17,456 nucleotides of DNA. Source: CAZUVM01 sp964623885 (GTDB taxonomy: Bacteria > Verrucomicrobiota > Verrucomicrobiia > Limisphaerales > UBA8199). Position numbers and translations under genes: made by a program. Each line of letters starts with the position of its first letter. Position 1 is the first letter of the stretch. The stretch covers positions 1 through 17,456 of the forward strand of contig CAZUVM010000254.1 of NCBI GenBank assembly GCA_964623885.1, in the 5' to 3' direction. Shown piece by piece: positions 15,372 through 17,456 of the stretch. The notes beneath the pieces are model-generated. The model was not told the origin of the DNA and made no database searches. It saw nothing but the letters and a program-made list of their open reading frames with translations.

Positions 15372-15400
15372 AGGATACCAGACCTGCACACGATTGCCAA
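15372..15400 (-). promoter_or_regulatory. Sigma70-type promoter for the sigma/kinase operon
   Basis: On the minus strand TTGGCA (15400-15395, five of six -35 matches) is separated by 17 bases from TATCCT (15377-15372, four of six -10 matches). The -10 box ends 13 nt before the ATG at 15358, so the mRNA would start only about 7 nt upstream of the gene and be nearly leaderless. It supports the 15358 start over the ATG at 15412. Predicted from sequence only. Confidence 0.55.
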
Positions 15401-15508
15401 CCTCAGGCCCAAATTTGCGGGGTATTATTTTGTTCGGGCGGAAACCAAGAAGTTCAGTACGCGAGGATTCGTTCGAAAAATGCGCGTGCCTCGCTCAAAG
15501 ATAACAAC

Positions 15509-15555
15509 GCGGAATTAAGGGCGTGAGAAAAAGCATGCATTCCGCCGCTTTTTTT
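15509..15555 (+). terminator. Terminator-like hairpin with T-run, no gene in front of it
   Basis: GCGGAAT (15509-15515) pairs with ATTCCGC (15539-15545) across a 23-base loop, followed after CGC by seven T residues (15549-15555). On the plus strand this has the shape of an intrinsic terminator, although the loop is long and the stem short. It sits between two divergent genes and no coding sequence precedes it on the plus strand, so it might end a short leader or antisense RNA, or be chance. The rest of 15401-15676 shows only a weak candidate promoter. Confidence 0.3.
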
Positions 15556-15604
15556 CAGGCGCAGACAGCGTAAGCTCCTCCTGGGGTTAACACTCCATCC
15601 CACT

Positions 15605-15633
15605 TTCTCAGAATCATCGTTACCACATAGAAA
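15605..15633 (+). promoter_or_regulatory. Weak candidate promoter for the P450 gene
   Basis: TTCTCA (15605-15610) and TAGAAA (15628-15633) are spaced by 17 bases, each with four of six consensus matches. Transcription would begin near 15640, about 37 nt before the P450 ATG. The match is weak and could be chance; no Shine-Dalgarno sequence precedes the ATG. Confidence 0.22.
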
Positions 15634-15676
15634 ATCCTTTGGGGCTTCAGGCCTTTCATTCGGTCCATTCTTACAT

Positions 15677-16882
15677 ATGAGCGACATATTTTCCGATGAA
15701 GTGAGGCGGAATCCTTATCCCTTGTACGATCAAATGCGGCGGCAAACTCCGCTGCTGTACGTTCCACCGCCATTTAACGGCTGGTTAATTTTTGATTACG
15801 AAGGCGTCAGGCGTGCCCTGAACGATAACGCCTCTTTCAGTTCGCGTGTGCCCGCCCCGCCGCACTGGTTCATTTTCTACGACCCTCCCGCGCATTCGAA
15901 GCTGCGCGGCCTGATTTCCCGCGCTTTTACTCCAAAAACCATTTCCGCGCTAGAAGCTTACATTCAGGATTTTTCCGGGCAACTACTCGACCGGATGCTC
16001 GTTCAGCCCGAATTTGACGTGGCAACTGAGCTTTCGGTGCCGCTGCCGATGAATGTGATTGCCCGCATGATCGGCATTCCTCTGGCCGATTGGGAAAGAT
16101 ACAAACGATGGAGCGATAGCATTCTGAAACTCAGCTACGCGCGCTCCGGCGGTCAGGAAGCTGCGGAGGCAAGCCAGGAATTTACGGCGGTAACCAAGGA
16201 AATGGACGAATACCTCGGGCACATGATTGCTAAGCGCCGGGCCGCACCCCAGGACGACCTGCTCACACGTCTGGTGGAAGCCGAAGTGGACGGCGAGCGC
16301 CTCAAACAGGAGGAGATACTTGGCTTTTTTCAGCTCCTGCTGGTCGGCGGGCAGGAAACGACCACGAATCTGATCAACAACGCCATGCTTTGTTTTCTCG
16401 AAAATCCGGACCAGCTCGCCCTGCTTAGGTCCAACCTGGAACTTCTGCCTTCCGCCATTGAGGAAGTGTTGCGCTATCGTTCACCGCTCCAATGAGTGAT
16501 GCGCACCCCAAGACAGGACGTGCAGATGCACGGCCAAACCATTCCCGCCGGTAAACTGGTATTGCCCATGATTGGTTCCGCAAACCGCGACCCCAATCTT
16601 TTTTCCGACCCGGCTCGCTTCGACATCCGCCGCGATCCGAACCCGCACATTGCTTTCGGGCACGGCATTCATTCCTGTCTGGGCGCAGCCCTGGCACGGA
16701 TGGAAGCCAGGATCGCACTGGGAAAGTTCCTGCAACGCGCGCCAGAGTTTGAGTTGGCCGAAACCGAGCCTTGGCATCCTCGCCGCGCATTGCACGTCCA
16801 TGGCCCGACAAACCTCCGGCTGAGAGTCAAAGCTCCGACCCGCAGCACCACGGTTCTCTTCGCCACCCAATTGGGGATTTGA
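15677..16882 (+). pseudogene. Cytochrome P450 interrupted by one in-frame TGA
   Basis: The frame encodes a normal-length bacterial P450 (401 codon positions), a heme-thiolate monooxygenase of the soluble class that needs separate ferredoxin and reductase partners; none is in view. The N-terminus (MSDIFSDEVRRNPYPLYDQM) is typical of bacterial P450s. Motifs in order: I-helix GGQETT (224-229, the usual A/G-G-x-D/E-T-T), ExxR as EVLR (263-266), and heme loop FGHGIHSCLG with the Cys ligand at residue 334. Codon 273 (16493-16495) is TGA, between SPLQ and VMRTP, a site where I expect an aromatic residue. TGG to TGA is one base change. There is no frameshift or other stop after it, so the lesion looks recent, or is a sequencing error. 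Translated separately, the first part (272 aa) lacks the heme cysteine and the second (from GTG 16496 or ATG 16499, 128 aa or so) lacks the substrate fold, so neither alone should be active. Substrate is unknown. Confidence 0.9.
16493..16495 (+). other. Premature TGA inside the P450 frame
   Basis: The codon after SPLQ is TGA and is directly followed in the same frame by GTG and ATG, then by the conserved remainder of the P450. No Shine-Dalgarno-like sequence lies at the right distance to restart translation there. A nonsense mutation of a tryptophan codon is the simplest reading; a base-call error in the assembly is the main alternative. Confidence 0.85.
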
Positions 16883-16943
16883 ACCAGGACGTTGTTGATT
16901 ACGCCCTCGATTCAGAATCACTTCCTCAAAGCTTACAGCTCAG

Positions 16944-17456
16944 TCAGTTCAGCCTGATCCGGTCGTGGGTATCCCAACGCGACATATCCGACAGGATGAT
17001 TTGATCACCCACATTCAGGCCGTCGAGAATTTCGATGGTACTGACAGAACTTCTACCAAGCCTCACTGGAACTCGGATGGCCGCCGCCCCCTTATCGATG
17101 ATCTTGAACAGGCTCACCTGGCTATCTGCCTGGCCTTGCACCGGCCGACCGACGTGTGCCACGTTCTCAAGACGCTCAATTTCGATCGTCCCGTCCACCG
17201 TCAGATCCGGGCGTGCCCCTTTCGGCAGCGGTTCATCGAGGGTCACATCCACGCTTACCGTGCCGTTTTCCACCGCCGGGTCAACTCGAACTACATGGCC
17301 GCGGACGATGCCGTTGCGCGTGTCAATTTCGGCCGCTTGATTCAGCAAAACATCCTTGGCCTGCGTTTCCGGAATCTTAATCTCCGCCTTGAGCTTTAAC
17401 GGGTCCGCCACACGAGCCACCAGCGCTCCCGCCGCCAGTTGCTGTCCCAATTGCAG
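16944..17456 (-). CDS. Periplasmic adaptor (membrane fusion) subunit of an efflux system, C-terminal part
   Basis: The last 170 residues of an HlyD/AcrA-family adaptor are visible; the N-terminal anchor, most of the lipoyl domain and the coiled coil lie beyond the right edge. Such adaptors sit in the periplasm and bridge an inner-membrane transporter (RND or MacB-type ABC) to an outer-membrane channel. Visible segments are the end of the lipoyl half-motif (GQQLAAGALVARVADP), the beta-barrel region (KAEIKIPETQAKDV, DTRNGIVRGHVVRVDP, GTVSVDVTL), the strand GARPDLTVDGTIEIERL and the membrane-proximal domain (VPVRLGRSSVSTIEIL, GLNVGDQIILSDMS). A TTG at 17450 could serve as a start but clearly lies inside the protein. 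It converges on the P450 with 61 bp between the stops; I see no convincing terminator in that gap. The transporter partner and substrate cannot be told from here. Confidence 0.9.
   Translation of the reverse strand: MQLGQQLAAGALVARVADPLKLKAEIKIPETQAKDVLLNQAAEIDTRNGIVRGHVVRVDPAVENGTVSVDVTLDEPLPKGARPDLTVDGTIEIERLENVAHVGRPVQGQADSQVSLFKIIDKGAAAIRVPVRLGRSSVSTIEILDGLNVGDQIILSDMSRWDTHDRIRLN

Noticed and set aside
14612..15412. Longer sigma-factor start at 15412
   Set aside because: The added 18 residues precede the family's usual opening and the predicted promoter lies between the two starts.
16493..16531. UGA recoding as selenocysteine or as tryptophan in the P450, with the GTGCA/TGCAC hairpin at 16520-16531 as a signal
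   Set aside because: Selenocysteine would replace a cysteine rather than the expected aromatic residue, the hairpin has a two-base loop unlike a bacterial SECIS, and the ECF sigma, kinase and PEP-CTERM genes in the window use TGA as their normal stop.

Overview
The window looks like a piece of a GC-rich soil or freshwater Verrucomicrobiota chromosome (Pedosphaera/Limisphaerales-like). This is inferred from three features: a PEP-CTERM protein, an ECF sigma factor paired with a zinc-ribbon/WD40 Ser/Thr kinase of the type common in Planctomycetes and Verrucomicrobia, and start codons that mostly lack Shine-Dalgarno sequences. No ribosomal or taxonomic marker is present, so the assignment stays tentative.

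Layout, right to left. (1) 17456-16944, minus: the C-terminal end of a periplasmic adaptor (membrane fusion) subunit of an efflux system, entering from beyond the right edge. (2) 15677-16882, plus: a complete-length bacterial cytochrome P450 interrupted by one in-frame TGA just after the ExxR motif. The frame is otherwise intact and includes the heme-binding cysteine. (3) 15359-15676: divergent intergenic region with a good promoter for the sigma factor and an orphan terminator-like hairpin. (4) 15358-12220, minus: ECF sigma factor and transmembrane Ser/Thr kinase, one two-gene unit. (5) 12219-11968: spacer with a 17-bp perfect palindrome and a consensus-like promoter. (6) 11967-11362, minus: small secreted PEP-CTERM protein. 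(7) 11365-1, minus: one uninterrupted reading frame of at least 3,788 codons encoding a secreted giant RHS/YD-repeat protein. It overlaps the PEP-CTERM gene by ATGA and runs off the left edge.

The giant gene fills about two thirds of the window and is the main point of interest. Behind a signal peptide it has carboxypeptidase-regulatory-like and Ig-like (Big_5) segments and an LVIVD-type beta-propeller-like stretch. An RHS N-terminal module and a long RHS/YD array follow, ending in a core very close to that of Tc-toxin C subunits. The variable C-terminal (possibly toxic) tip and any immunity gene lie outside the window. The PEP-CTERM and RHS genes form a translationally coupled pair with their own promoter. 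The neighbouring sigma/kinase unit could sense envelope state, but nothing in the sequence proves that it controls the RHS operon.
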